Shown one piece after another: positions 26,702 through 36,068 of a stretch of DNA of 64,000 bases. Origin of the DNA: TA-21 sp035620895. GTDB taxonomy: Archaea; Thermoproteota; Nitrososphaeria; Nitrososphaerales; Nitrososphaeraceae. Below the pieces are notes generated by a model. The model did not search any database, was not told the DNA's origin, and was given only the letters and a program-made list of their open reading frames with translations. Made by a program: the position numbers and the translations under genes. The DNA lies in the NCBI GenBank assembly GCA_035620895.1, contig DASPFY010000009.1, positions 62,001 through 126,000 of the forward strand, read 5' to 3'. Numbering within the stretch: position 1 is the stretch's first letter; every line of letters starts with the position of its first letter.

Positions 26702-27889
26702 ATGGAGATATACGACGACCTACACAATAGTAAGAGATATGTCACTAAGATGTCTCCACTACGTCACTGCAGTATTGGAAGACGATTAGATGAGTTCAAA
26801 GTACCAGGAAAGGATGTAAAAAAAAGTGAAGTCGTTTTTTCCAACAAGTCAGAGTGTTATTTCATTTCAATAATAGACATAGTTGGTTCCACTCAGATTA
26901 CATCCAAACTATACAACTCAGGAAAAATCAAGAAATTCTATACAGTCTTTATCAATGAAATCGCGGATATTGTCAAACAACATCATGGAAAAATATTAAA
27001 GACGGTAGGTGATGGTGTAATATTCTTCTTTCCTCAAACCTCTTCTGTAGAAAATATTGATGGATTCAAACAGGCATTAGAGTGTTTACTTAAAATGGTT
27101 TCATCTCGTGATATCATAAACGCTAAACTTCATGATGAATTGCTTCCGGATATCTCATTTAGAATCAGTGCAGATTATGGTAAATTGGAAATTGCGATGT
27201 CAGGTGAAATATCCTCCTCGTATGATCTCTTTGGTCCGACCATAAACTTTTGTGCCAAGATTAACAAAAAAGCACCACCAAATGGAATAGCCGTAGGAGC
27301 TGATTTGTGGAGAATAGTAAATTCTTTTCCAGGATTTGGCAAACGCTATCACTTTCGAGAAATAAAGGAACTATCTTGGAAAGAGAATAAATATTCATAC
27401 CCGGTCTATATGCTACGGCCCTCTACAGAAATTCACAACCCTAGAAAGTCAATATTGTCAGTTAGAAATGAGTCTATGAATGAACTTGATTCTACACCCA
27501 AAGTACTAACAGTAATGCTAATAGACGATGATCCATCTATCTCATTTCTATTTACACAATATCTTAGATCAGCGGGAATGATTGTGGACTCATTTACTGA
27601 TCCTGAGAAGGCCCTTGCGCATTTTGTAGAATCAGATTATCGTCACTATGATCTAGTGATTACAGATATTCGGATGACTCAATTGAATGGATTTGAATTG
27701 TATCAGCAATTAAAGATTCTTGATCCAAATCTTCAAATAATATTTGTCACCGCACTTGACATCGCTCAAGAAATAACTACGTTATTACCTGAGGTAAAGC
27801 TAAACCAGTTTCTTATCAAGCCGGTAAACCCAAGCGTGCTAATTAATAGTGTCAAACAACATGCAAAAAGGTATATTGAGGGAGCATAG
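26702..27889 (+). CDS. Class III nucleotide cyclase-receiver fusion
   Basis: A 395-residue signalling protein. Residues about 50-240 form a class III cyclase domain: metal-binding D59 (IIDIVGST) and D104 (KTVGDGVIFFF), K100 and D175 (YDLFGPTIN) in the purine pocket, and N182; the expected transition-state arginine four residues later is K186. Residues about 268-390 are a receiver domain with D275-D277, phosphoacceptor D322 (ITDIRM), T350 and K373. A C-terminal receiver after a cyclase suggests control of cNMP synthesis by phosphorylation. The histidine kinase gene follows after 22 bases, so it is a likely partner. Confidence 0.88.
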   Translation: MEIYDDLHNSKRYVTKMSPLRHCSIGRRLDEFKVPGKDVKKSEVVFSNKSECYFISIIDIVGSTQITSKLYNSGKIKKFYTVFINEIADIVKQHHGKILKTVGDGVIFFFPQTSSVENIDGFKQALECLLKMVSSRDIINAKLHDELLPDISFRISADYGKLEIAMSGEISSSYDLFGPTINFCAKINKKAPPNGIAVGADLWRIVNSFPGFGKRYHFREIKELSWKENKYSYPVYMLRPSTEIHNPRKSILSVRNESMNELDSTPKVLTVMLIDDDPSISFLFTQYLRSAGMIVDSFTDPEKALAHFVESDYRHYDLVITDIRMTQLNGFELYQQLKILDPNLQIIFVTALDIAQEITTLLPEVKLNQFLIKPVNPSVLINSVKQHAKRYIEGA

Positions 27890-27911
27890 CTATAGCTATT
27901 GAACAAGGAGG

Positions 27912-30044
27912 TTGATACAAGAGTTGACTCCTACAACCCGAGTTATTTTTGGAAAGCGTAATGCTATTGATATTGAATTAGGTATTTTCAAGAAAGCAAG
28001 TAATACCATTGACACTTGCATGACTTATACTAGACCCTCACTTGCTGTCTCCATAAAACAAATCAAAGATGCATTTTTGTCAGCTAAGAACAGAGGGGTG
28101 AAGCTCAGGTATATCACAGAAATCAATCATCAGAACTTTGAAGATTGTAAGGTGTTACAAAGTATTGTACATGAGCTAAGACATCTAGATGGCGTCAAGA
28201 CTAACTTTATGATCAGCGAGGGAGAATATCTTGCTCCATTGATTCAGGAAAAAAGTGAAGCCATAGCATCAGAGCATATTTACAGTGACATGATTCAAAT
28301 TGTAGAACATGGACATTGTATATTTGATACTCTATGGAGTAAATCAATCTCAGCAGAAGAAAGAATAACGCAATTACAAAATGGATCGAGTCCCCCCGAG
28401 ACAAAAATAATGGACAATCAGGATGAGATAATAAAACAGATCATTCATTTATCTGAGATCTCTACTGGCTTGTCAGTTGTATCAAACCATGGCGGGTTGC
28501 AATTAACTTACAACAGCTTTTTAGATCTATGCAAAAAAGTCCTGGAAAAACAGAAAAGAGGAGAAGGGGAAGGAATTAGATGGATTATGAGAATTGAAAA
28601 AGACAGTGTTAAACTGGTCAAGAAATTTCTTAAACTAGGAGTTAAAATAAGACACGTTAAGAATCTAGCACCTATCAATTTTGCAGTTAGTAAATATGGA
28701 CTTATTGCAACAGTCGAAGAAATGACTGGAGGAGGAATGATTCAGAATCTCTTAACTAGTAACGAAGGATCGTATATAAAACACTTTTCTTCCATGTTTG
28801 AGCAGCTATGGAAAGAGGGAGTAGATGCACGATATCGAATTAAGGATATAGAAGAAAAGGTTGGGATAGCAGAGATTGAAATAATTCGGAATCCAGTAGA
28901 TTCCATATCCCGCGGTTGGGATATGGTAAGATCGGCGCGAAATGAGATCAATGTTTTGTTTTCCTCTTCAAATGCCTTAAGGAGACAAATTACGATGGGA
29001 GCGTTACCACTCTTGAAAAATGCATCAGAAAGACAAAAGGTAAAGATTAGAATGCTACTTCCATCTTCTGATAAGTCAGAACAGCTTGTAGAACAAATAA
29101 AATCTAATGTTCCTAAAATAGATATTAGAACCATAAGTGCAAATCTAGAAACTAAGATCTCTATACTTGTTGTAGATTCTAAACAGTGTCTCATATTAGA
29201 ATTAAAGGACGACAAGCAAAGTACGTCTTATGACGCAGTGGGATTGTCTACGTACTCAAATAGTCCTACCATAATATCTTCTTATTTGGCTGTGTTTGAG
29301 AGTTTTTGGAGACAGGCAGAACTTTTTAAGAAGATGAAAGAAGTAGAATTATTGGAAAAGGACTTTATCAATATTGCAGCTCATGAATTACGAAATCCCG
29401 TTCAACCAATTATTGGCTTTTCGGAATTACTCTATTCCAAAATTGACAATCACGAACATAGACGGCTCCTTGATGAAGTAATATTGAATGCAAAGAGACT
29501 TGAGAGACTTGCACTCATAATGTTAGATGTGACCCGGATCGAGAATAATTCCTTGGTGTTAAGAAAAGAAATTGTTGATACAAGTGAGATCTTAAGAGAT
29601 ATTGTCGACAGTTATAACCGCAAACTAGAAGAGAGAAACGTAGAACGCAATAATGAGAACACTAAATTGATGATGATAATTCAGAATGGAATAAAAAACT
29701 TCAATGCTACAATAGACAAGGTTAGGATAACCCAAGTGATCTGTAATATACTTGACAATGCAATTAGTTTTAGTCACGGAGGGAAAATTCGCGTATTACT
29801 AAAAAGGGAGAAACGAAACGGGCAGAATTTTCTTATCATAAGCGTGAAAGACATGGGACCAGGTATAGATCCAGAGATTTCGCCTAAACTCTTTACAAAA
29901 TTTGCATCCAAATCGGATATGGGTACGGGGCTTGGACTCTTCATTTCAAAAGGTATAGTTGAGGCACATGGAGGGAAAATATGGGCAGAAAATAATCCAC
30001 ATGGAGGTGCAACATTTAGCTTTAGTCTACCAATGGAAAATTAA
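27912..30044 (+). CDS. Large sensor histidine kinase
   Basis: A 710-residue cytoplasmic histidine kinase. The C-terminal 230 residues form the kinase core: H-box FINIAAHELRNPVQP with H491, N-box NILDNAISFS, G1 KDMGPGIDPE, F-box LFTKF, G2 MGTGLGLFISKGI. The N-terminal about 470 residues contain roughly three alpha/beta modules with repeated openings such as IDTCMTYTRPS, TGLSVVSNHGG and INVLFSSSNAL, resembling TrmB-C/PLD-like ligand-binding domains. There is no transmembrane helix, so the signal is internal. A strong Shine-Dalgarno sequence (aaggaggt) precedes TTG 27912. Its receiver partner is probably the cyclase fusion just upstream. Confidence 0.9.
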   Translation: MIQELTPTTRVIFGKRNAIDIELGIFKKASNTIDTCMTYTRPSLAVSIKQIKDAFLSAKNRGVKLRYITEINHQNFEDCKVLQSIVHELRHLDGVKTNFMISEGEYLAPLIQEKSEAIASEHIYSDMIQIVEHGHCIFDTLWSKSISAEERITQLQNGSSPPETKIMDNQDEIIKQIIHLSEISTGLSVVSNHGGLQLTYNSFLDLCKKVLEKQKRGEGEGIRWIMRIEKDSVKLVKKFLKLGVKIRHVKNLAPINFAVSKYGLIATVEEMTGGGMIQNLLTSNEGSYIKHFSSMFEQLWKEGVDARYRIKDIEEKVGIAEIEIIRNPVDSISRGWDMVRSARNEINVLFSSSNALRRQITMGALPLLKNASERQKVKIRMLLPSSDKSEQLVEQIKSNVPKIDIRTISANLETKISILVVDSKQCLILELKDDKQSTSYDAVGLSTYSNSPTIISSYLAVFESFWRQAELFKKMKEVELLEKDFINIAAHELRNPVQPIIGFSELLYSKIDNHEHRRLLDEVILNAKRLERLALIMLDVTRIENNSLVLRKEIVDTSEILRDIVDSYNRKLEERNVERNNENTKLMMIIQNGIKNFNATIDKVRITQVICNILDNAISFSHGGKIRVLLKREKRNGQNFLIISVKDMGPGIDPEISPKLFTKFASKSDMGTGLGLFISKGIVEAHGGKIWAENNPHGGATFSFSLPMEN

Positions 30045-30252
30045 ATTTTCGCAAAACTACTAGCTTGCTTTCTTTGAGTTTCGGATAAGGGATGACAAGA
30101 ATTATTGCACACATTTGAGACCTTCAAATGGATTTACCTATAGAAAACAGAAAAATGGTGATTCAGCTTTTACAATAACCGAAAGCTCTAAATTGAGTAG
30201 TACAGATTAGTAAAGCTACTTTATTGATGTGAGTATTCAAAGATAGTCAAAA

Positions 30253-30546
30253 TTGAGTATCACGAACAAAAAAGTCAACATTAATGAAGGTAACACAAAG
30301 ATAATGAGTGACTCCAAAAATCCCAAGATAAATGAAAGGATATTTCTTTTATGTGACCAATGTTTCTGGACTGTAACGTGTCTTAGCAAGAATTATCTCG
30401 AGAAGACATTGGCTAGAAATAACAGATGTCCTCGTTGCAATCAGGATCAATTGTCTAGCTTTCCGGTAATGCCCAATGATTCATTTACGTACAGCTATTC
30501 TAAAAAGAGAGGTATTGAGCTGAATTTTGGCATTAGAAAGAAATGA
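30253..30546 (+). CDS. Small CxxCxW zinc-ribbon protein (family copy 3)
   Basis: A 97-residue protein from TTG 30253; ATG 30304 is an alternative start. CDQCFWTVTCLSK and CPRCNQDQLSSFP give the zinc ribbon and share NQDQLSSFP exactly with the 12514 copy. The C-terminal extension KKRGIELNFGIRKK is basic and may contact nucleic acid. It lies downstream of the histidine kinase gene on the same strand, separated by about 200 bases. Confidence 0.75.
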   Translation: MSITNKKVNINEGNTKIMSDSKNPKINERIFLLCDQCFWTVTCLSKNYLEKTLARNNRCPRCNQDQLSSFPVMPNDSFTYSYSKKRGIELNFGIRKK

Positions 30547-30857
30547 TATTAACAATTTGGAATCTATTGCAATATATAGTTCTTCCAAATAAAATCATTA
30601 ACAGGGACTAATATACTGTAGCATGATACTTGATACATTTAGGAAAGTAGCTAAACTAAAATGATTTTATCCTATGTTGTGCACTAAGTTAATAGGTTAA
30701 ACGCCAAACACCAAGAGAACACCGCTTCATGACTGGTGGGTCACCCTTTATTACCACCAATTACAGACCCACCAGTTTAACACTTATCGGCACTTTGATT
30801 TTTATAAGATTACCTAGCCAATTCAAAAAAAGATACATCGATTCATTATGATCATGA
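30547..30857. other. Intergenic region upstream of PPK2
   Basis: About 310 bases. The only clear structure is the inverted repeat at 30732-30776 described separately; the rest is AT-rich with no convincing gene. Confidence 0.5.
30732..30776. repeat. Perfect 11-bp inverted repeat
   Basis: actggtgggtc (30732-30742) and gacccaccagt (30766-30776) are exact reverse complements with a 23-base spacer. In RNA this would be a strong stem-loop; in DNA it could be a protein binding site. It is GC-rich against an AT-rich background and lies about 140 bases upstream of the probable PPK2 start. Confidence 0.8.
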
Positions 30858-30917
30858 ATGGGCATAACCGCTTACTCAAAAACTATTGTTATAAGCATGG
30901 TTGTTGGAGAACAAATA

Positions 30918-31721
30918 ATGAAAGATATCAAGGAGTTGTTGATTCCTACTGCAGGAGGTATGGATCTTTCCAAATTTGATCCTGATGATACATTTGGTAA
31001 AACCAGAGACGAACTCGAAAACAAACTACCTGAGCTTAAATCAATAATGGCACAGTTTCAGTATAAACTATATGCTGAAAATGAAAAATCACTTTTAATT
31101 GTTCTCCAAGGCATGGACACTTCTGGAAAAGACGGCACAATAAGGCATGTGATAACTGCCTTTAATCCGGCATCCTGTAGAGTTGAATCATTTAAGATGC
31201 CGACATCTGAAGAACTGGCACATGATTTTTTATGGAGAATTCATAAAGCAGTACCTCGAAAAGGCTTTGTAGGAGTGTTTAATCGTTCTCATTATGAGGA
31301 TGTTGTTGAAGCTCGTGTTCGGAATTTGGTAGCTAAATCCATGGTTTTGAAAAGAATTAATCAGATCAGACAATTTGAAATAATGTTAGCAGAAAATAAT
31401 GTGAAAATATTAAAGTTCTATTTGCATATAAGTAAACAAGAGCAAGAAAAAAGACTTGTCGAGAGATTGTCAGATCCAGAAAAGCAATGGAAGGTTGATG
31501 AGGACGATCATAAAAAGCGAAAAAAATGGGGAGAATACATGAATGCCTATACACATGCAATTAGTAATTGTAGCATAAAAGAGGCTCCTTGGTATGTTAT
31601 ACCGGCAAACAAGAAATGGTTTAGAAATTGGGCGATATCAAAAATAATCACAAATACATTGATAGAAATGAAAATAAGATACCCAAAATCTTCTCATCAT
31701 CCTAAAAACATGAAAATTTAG
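30918..31721 (+). CDS. ppk2: Polyphosphate kinase 2
   Basis: PPK2 transfers phosphate between polyphosphate and nucleotides. Walker A is GMDTSGKDGT with the family-specific D; FNRSHYEDV carries the Walker B/lid residues. TFGKTRDELENKLPEL, GFVGVFNRSHY and KKWFRNWAISKII are typical family signatures. I prefer ATG 30918 (MKDIKELLIPTAGG), preceded by ggag, over the frame-opening ATG 30858. Length (267 residues) fits single-domain PPK2. It may mobilise polyphosphate, linking energy or phosphate storage to the nucleotide pool. Confidence 0.92.
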   Translation: MKDIKELLIPTAGGMDLSKFDPDDTFGKTRDELENKLPELKSIMAQFQYKLYAENEKSLLIVLQGMDTSGKDGTIRHVITAFNPASCRVESFKMPTSEELAHDFLWRIHKAVPRKGFVGVFNRSHYEDVVEARVRNLVAKSMVLKRINQIRQFEIMLAENNVKILKFYLHISKQEQEKRLVERLSDPEKQWKVDEDDHKKRKKWGEYMNAYTHAISNCSIKEAPWYVIPANKKWFRNWAISKIITNTLIEMKIRYPKSSHHPKNMKI

Positions 31722-31976
31722 GCATGTTTTTCTTAATATAAACTGGATTTTAGGTTGTTGTATGACAGTCATGTAAGATTCAAATCTGTAAGCAGGCAGG
31801 AATACAAAATTTCTCACGCTATACAACATTTCGTTAGTAAATCGGCATTGTTATAGATGACTGTACTTGACTTTATTATTCATAATACAGCTTCTCCAAA
31901 TTAGATTGTTGATTCAAATTAATTAGATACATTAAAAAATATATACGCCCATCATATAAAGACAATTTGAATTGAA

Positions 31977-33539
31977 ATGACGGAACCATATAATGGTAAC
32001 AATGATGGAAATCCGGCATCACCATCCTTAAATGAAAAAGTGCCTAGAAAAGCCTGGATATCATTAGCGATTTTAGGTTCGGCACTTTTAATTGCTATGT
32101 ACGGTGAAACCATGTTACTGCCTGCAATACCTGACATAATCGAGGAATTTGATATCTCTTATAATACATCCTCATGGATACTTTCTGCATATCTTATTGC
32201 AGGGGCGGTTGCAACACCGCTCGGTGGAAAGCTCTCTGATATCTACGGTAGGAAGAAAATGGTAATTATCATATTGATTATCTATATTATCGGAATTACT
32301 TTAGGAGGACTTTCAACTAATATTTCATTTCTGATAATTGCCAGAGTAATCCAAGGAATTGGCATCTCTATGTTCCCTATTGCATTTGGAATTATTCGAG
32401 ATCAGTTTCCAAAAGATAAACTTGCAATAGGTGTGGGTGTGTTCAGCTCTATGTTCGCTGCTGGTTCGGTGGTTGGTCTAGCATTGGGAGCGAATATAAT
32501 AGAGAATTTTGGTTGGCGAGCTACGTTTTTTTCAATTGTATTTGTTGCCATAGGATTATGGTTTATCATAAGGAGATATATTCATGATGAGCAAGAATCT
32601 GTGAACGCGATTGGGTCACCAGAGATACATGATACTTCTGATACGGTTGACAATAAGATGAATGATCCTGATGAAGAAACCACGACTAGCATTAGTAAGA
32701 AAAACATAGATATGAAGGGTACGGTAACCCTTGCAATTACGATAATTTCGTTACTAATGGTTCTGTCATATTCACATACGGATAATATCGAAATTTATCA
32801 AATTGGAATGTTCTTATTAATAGGCATTACTTCATTGGTACTATTTGTAATAGTAGAGAGGAGATCAAGATCACCATTGGTTAATTTCCAGTTGCTGACT
32901 AATAATACCATTCTTTCAGCCAATATCATTCTAGTTATTGCCTTTCTATCTATGTTTACAGTTTTTCAAACTATACCTGTGCTAGTAAGGAGTCCTCAAC
33001 CATTTGGATTTGGTGAAAGCGTCATAACAACCGCAAATATTCAACTTCCATTCATGATTGTGTTTCTGTTATTTGCGCCATCTTCTGGCTTTATAATTTC
33101 TAAACTAGGTAACGTAAAGCCAACCATTATTGGAAGCATAGTAAGTGCTGTAGGATTTTCTAGTCTACTCATATTTCACTCGAGCGGGAGTTTAGTCGCG
33201 ACAAATTTGGCTGTAATTGCTGGAGGATTGTCATTAATGCAAGTCGGTGGATTCGATATTGTTCTACAATCTACACCGAGAAAGTTTAGTGGAATATCTC
33301 TTGGCATGACTGTTCTCTTTACTTTGATTGGAGGTTCAGTTGGACCTGCCATGGCAGGCATTATCATGCAATCAAATCAAGTATCCTTGGAAGGTGTTGG
33401 TTCATTTCCCTCTTCTGATTCGTATAACTTGATATTTCTTACTATAGCTCTAGCTTCACTGATTCCAATAGGATTATCAATTTTCATAAGAAGGAACTTA
33501 TCCTCACAAAATTCTGCTTTAACGATAGGAGTATCATAA
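31977..33539 (+). CDS. MFS multidrug exporter, DHA2 (14-TM) type
   Basis: A 520-residue transporter with about 14 transmembrane helices, driven by proton exchange. Motif A lies between helices 2 and 3: GGKLSDIYGRKKM; helix 1 begins ISLAILGSALLIAMYGETM and helix 2 contains SWILSAYLIAGAVATPLG, as in EmrB/QacA proteins. A 50-residue acidic hydrophilic loop (residues about 208-245) follows helix 6. A TATA-like aaaatatata lies about 35 bases before the ATG. The substrate cannot be told from sequence. Confidence 0.92.
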   Translation: MTEPYNGNNDGNPASPSLNEKVPRKAWISLAILGSALLIAMYGETMLLPAIPDIIEEFDISYNTSSWILSAYLIAGAVATPLGGKLSDIYGRKKMVIIILIIYIIGITLGGLSTNISFLIIARVIQGIGISMFPIAFGIIRDQFPKDKLAIGVGVFSSMFAAGSVVGLALGANIIENFGWRATFFSIVFVAIGLWFIIRRYIHDEQESVNAIGSPEIHDTSDTVDNKMNDPDEETTTSISKKNIDMKGTVTLAITIISLLMVLSYSHTDNIEIYQIGMFLLIGITSLVLFVIVERRSRSPLVNFQLLTNNTILSANIILVIAFLSMFTVFQTIPVLVRSPQPFGFGESVITTANIQLPFMIVFLLFAPSSGFIISKLGNVKPTIIGSIVSAVGFSSLLIFHSSGSLVATNLAVIAGGLSLMQVGGFDIVLQSTPRKFSGISLGMTVLFTLIGGSVGPAMAGIIMQSNQVSLEGVGSFPSSDSYNLIFLTIALASLIPIGLSIFIRRNLSSQNSALTIGVS

Positions 33540-33643
33540 TTGATAGATTGAATGGTTAGTGAAATCTCGTCAGAAAAAACATAAGTTGCATATCCAACAA
33601 GAAAGTAATAGAATTATTCTACTAATTTACTATCTTAACTTGA

Positions 33644-33967
33644 CTATTCTATCAGATCTAGCATTAATTTTAAATCTAGTATTTCTTTCTTTAGAACGTT
33701 CTTATCCAGATCCTCAATAGTGTATTTATAAAGGAGCTCACATGCATGGATTTGTCCCAAAATTATATCCTTTTTGTTGATGTAAAGTGAATGATGATAA
33801 TCCATGATTGAATACGCTATCTTTCTCCTATGCAAAGACCCACATAGCTTTGCATCAATTTGTATTGTGGAATCAAGATCTGTTACATTCATCTGTTTAT
33901 TATCATCCCAAATCCAATTGGATCTTCTAATCCTAATCCTAACCTTCTGCCCATCCAAATTGTACAT
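33644..33967 (-). CDS. Small helical protein, paralogue of 832-1095
   Basis: A 107-residue protein from ATG 33967. The C-terminal two-thirds (RRKIAYSIMDYHHSLYINKK, then ILGQIHACELL, ending LKLMLDLIE) match the 832-1095 protein, so this is its second copy. The first 40 residues are basic and rich in R and W (RIRIRRSNWIWDD). The start overlaps the 3' end of the zinc-protein frame at 33889-34155 by 79 bases in another frame, which is odd and may mean a frameshift joined or separated them. Confidence 0.65.
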   Translation of the reverse strand: MYNLDGQKVRIRIRRSNWIWDDNKQMNVTDLDSTIQIDAKLCGSLHRRKIAYSIMDYHHSLYINKKDIILGQIHACELLYKYTIEDLDKNVLKKEILDLKLMLDLIE

Positions 33968-34155
33968 AAATAATCTGAATGCTTGACTTCCTCTATTATA
34001 TCACATTTATAATAAGTCCATTTAACGGACTCTTTACATATTTTGCAGAGTGCAGACGGTATCAAAATAGAGTCGCACATTCTACAAGTATTCTTGTTGA
34101 ACATACCAAGAAACAGCCGAATTACTCCTATTAGGATTATGAATATTGATCTCAT
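33889..34155 (-). CDS. Small membrane-anchored zinc-ribbon protein
   Basis: An 88-codon frame from ATG 34155. An N-terminal hydrophobic anchor (IFIILIGVIRLFLGMF) precedes CRMCDSILIPSALCKICKES, a CxxC-x8-CxxC zinc ribbon, and a further YYKCDIIEEVKHSDYLC. The last 25 codons overlap the next gene's N-terminus in a different frame and look like chance. Either the protein ends with this extension or a frameshift joins it to the following gene. The ribbon itself is convincing. Confidence 0.55.
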   Translation of the reverse strand: MRSIFIILIGVIRLFLGMFNKNTCRMCDSILIPSALCKICKESVKWTYYKCDIIEEVKHSDYLCTIWMGRRLGLGLEDPIGFGMIINR

Positions 34156-34300
34156 GGATCATTTTGAACTATATTGAATATATGTTCATATTGAGTTATT
34201 GTTTGTTACTTATATGGTTGTACCAAAACGCTTTCCCATCAAAAACCCAAGTGATCTAGATACTGATCAAGATTCAGTATGTATTATACCATTATTAATA

Positions 34301-35192
34301 ATGATTTTTCTTACTTTTTTATTCCCTTTCATTTTTACAAGTCGTTACTAATCAAAGTACTGTTGATTTGTCCATGATTATGATTAATGGTACTAAGAAA
34401 AATGGTTCAAGTGTAGCAGTAATTAATGCTGTAAGTGATATCAACTGTTTTAATCATCTCGATGATGGATCAAAGGGAGCCACCGATATGACCCATGGGG
34501 CAGCAGGTGACTGGGGTACTGCTCATAACGATAACTGAAAAAAACTGTCAAGTTGATGATTGATAATAAAGTGGATCTAGCGTTAGGACTTGGCGATTAC
34601 GCCTACGGTGGTATGAAAAAATTTCAACCAGTGGTAGATGAATTAAAAAGGCAGGAATTCCAATGAAAGGTGCTAAAAGGGATCATGATTCAAACGCATA
34701 TGCAAAAATGTTCGGACAGCCATCCATGACATTTGCATTCGATGAGGGACCGGCTAGAATAATATTACTTGATCCAGGAAAATCACCTTCTTCAAATGCT
34801 GAATACCTAGAAAGAGAACTCAACGAAACAAGACAACCATGGAAGATTGTTGTAACGACCACTCCATTATACACAAGCCCATCTGACCATGACGCATATA
34901 AAGATCAGAGAAGGGCATTACAACCACTGTTCGATAAGTATGAGTAGATCCGGTTATGTGGGGAGACAACCATAATTATGAAAGAATAAAGATTCCAAAT
35001 AAATCCACAGTTTTCGTACAATCTGGAACAGGTGGAGAATCTCACTATAATTTTAAAAGACAAATACGAGAATCGGTATATCAAAACGATAAAGACTTTG
35101 GCATTAAAATAACAATGAATAACAATACCCTTACAGGACAGTTCATTTCTTATGCTGGAAATATATTGGATACTTTCAAGATAAACAAATAA
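34301..35192 (+). pseudogene. Broken phosphatase-like gene, relative of 8312-10456
   Basis: The translated pieces HGAAGDWGTAHNDN, LGLGDYAYGG, RDHDSNAYAKMFGQPS and MWGDNHNYERIKIPNK match the C-terminal domain of the secreted discoidin protein at high identity. The frame is broken by a TGA at 34536 with a one-base loss, another one-base loss near 34650, and another at about 34945. An ATG-led hydrophobic stretch near 34301 may be the remains of its signal peptide. No discoidin domains are present, so this was a phosphatase-only paralogue that has decayed. Confidence 0.88.
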
Positions 35193-35569
35193 TTGCTGAA
35201 AAATCTATTTTGTGAATCCATCATGAAGAAACTAGATGCTTCGAATGCCTTTAGTAAACTAAAAAGACTATGAGTAGCTACAAATCAGAATAAATAACAC
35301 GGATGGGAAGGTACTTAGTACTCATTTAAATGGAATAGATGGGAGTTGATATGTTATTCAATGCGTACTATTGAAAAGCATACCGTTTGTATTAAAATAT
35401 GAAACCGTGATTAATGGGTTGTATTCGTAAAATTACATTTCAGGGATAGCATATGAAAAACTATTTGTCTATCAGAAGTAGTCCTAATTTTCTCTTAATG
35501 TTTCGTATGTGTTATTCCTTAAGAATCCAATTAATTGAAAATTTCTTCCTGATGAAAGCTTTCGGAATG
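35193..35569. other. Intergenic region without a recognised gene
   Basis: About 375 bases between the broken phosphatase gene and the convergent YjbQ gene. I see nothing beyond AT-rich tracts and short chance frames. Confidence 0.5.
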
Positions 35570-35989
35570 TTATTCTCCCATGATTTGTAAAATTACAGTT
35601 CGATCTCTAGATCGAGTATCCATTTCTAACAAAACTACTTGCTGCCAAGTTCCTAACGTCAATTTACTATGTATAATTGGAATAGTTATACTAGGTCCTA
35701 TCAGTGATGAGCGTACATGGGAGTGACCATTTCCATCATGCCAAGTATTATCGTGCTTATACTTTATATTTTTTGGTACTATTCGAGATAACATTTCCGG
35801 AAAATCATGTATAAGTCCTGGTTCATATTCAATAGTTGTTATTGCCGCTGTCGATCCTGAAACAAAAATAGTAACATTTCCATTTTCAATGTTGCTCTCT
35901 TTTACGGCATTTGATAACTGCTCAGTAATATCAATGATATCACCTTCACCTCCAGAATGTATCTGAATGGTCTCGGATAAAACTTTCAT
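35570..35989 (-). CDS. YjbQ/UPF0047 family protein
   Basis: A 139-residue protein matching the UPF0047 (YjbQ) family: GNVTIFVSGSTAAITTIEYEP, then HDNTWHDGNGHSHVRSSLIG and LGTWQQVVLLEMDTRSRDR. The histidines in the WHDGNGHSH segment mark the conserved pocket; thiamine-phosphate synthase activity has been reported for some members. It is cytoplasmic and monocistronic. ATG at 35989. Confidence 0.93.
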   Translation of the reverse strand: MKVLSETIQIHSGGEGDIIDITEQLSNAVKESNIENGNVTIFVSGSTAAITTIEYEPGLIHDFPEMLSRIVPKNIKYKHDNTWHDGNGHSHVRSSLIGPSITIPIIHSKLTLGTWQQVVLLEMDTRSRDRTVILQIMGE

Positions 35990-36068
35990 ATTAAGTAGAT
36001 TTCACCAGTATTATACTATTTATGCAAGTGTAATATATGGTTGTTACTAGATGCTAATTTCTCACGTA

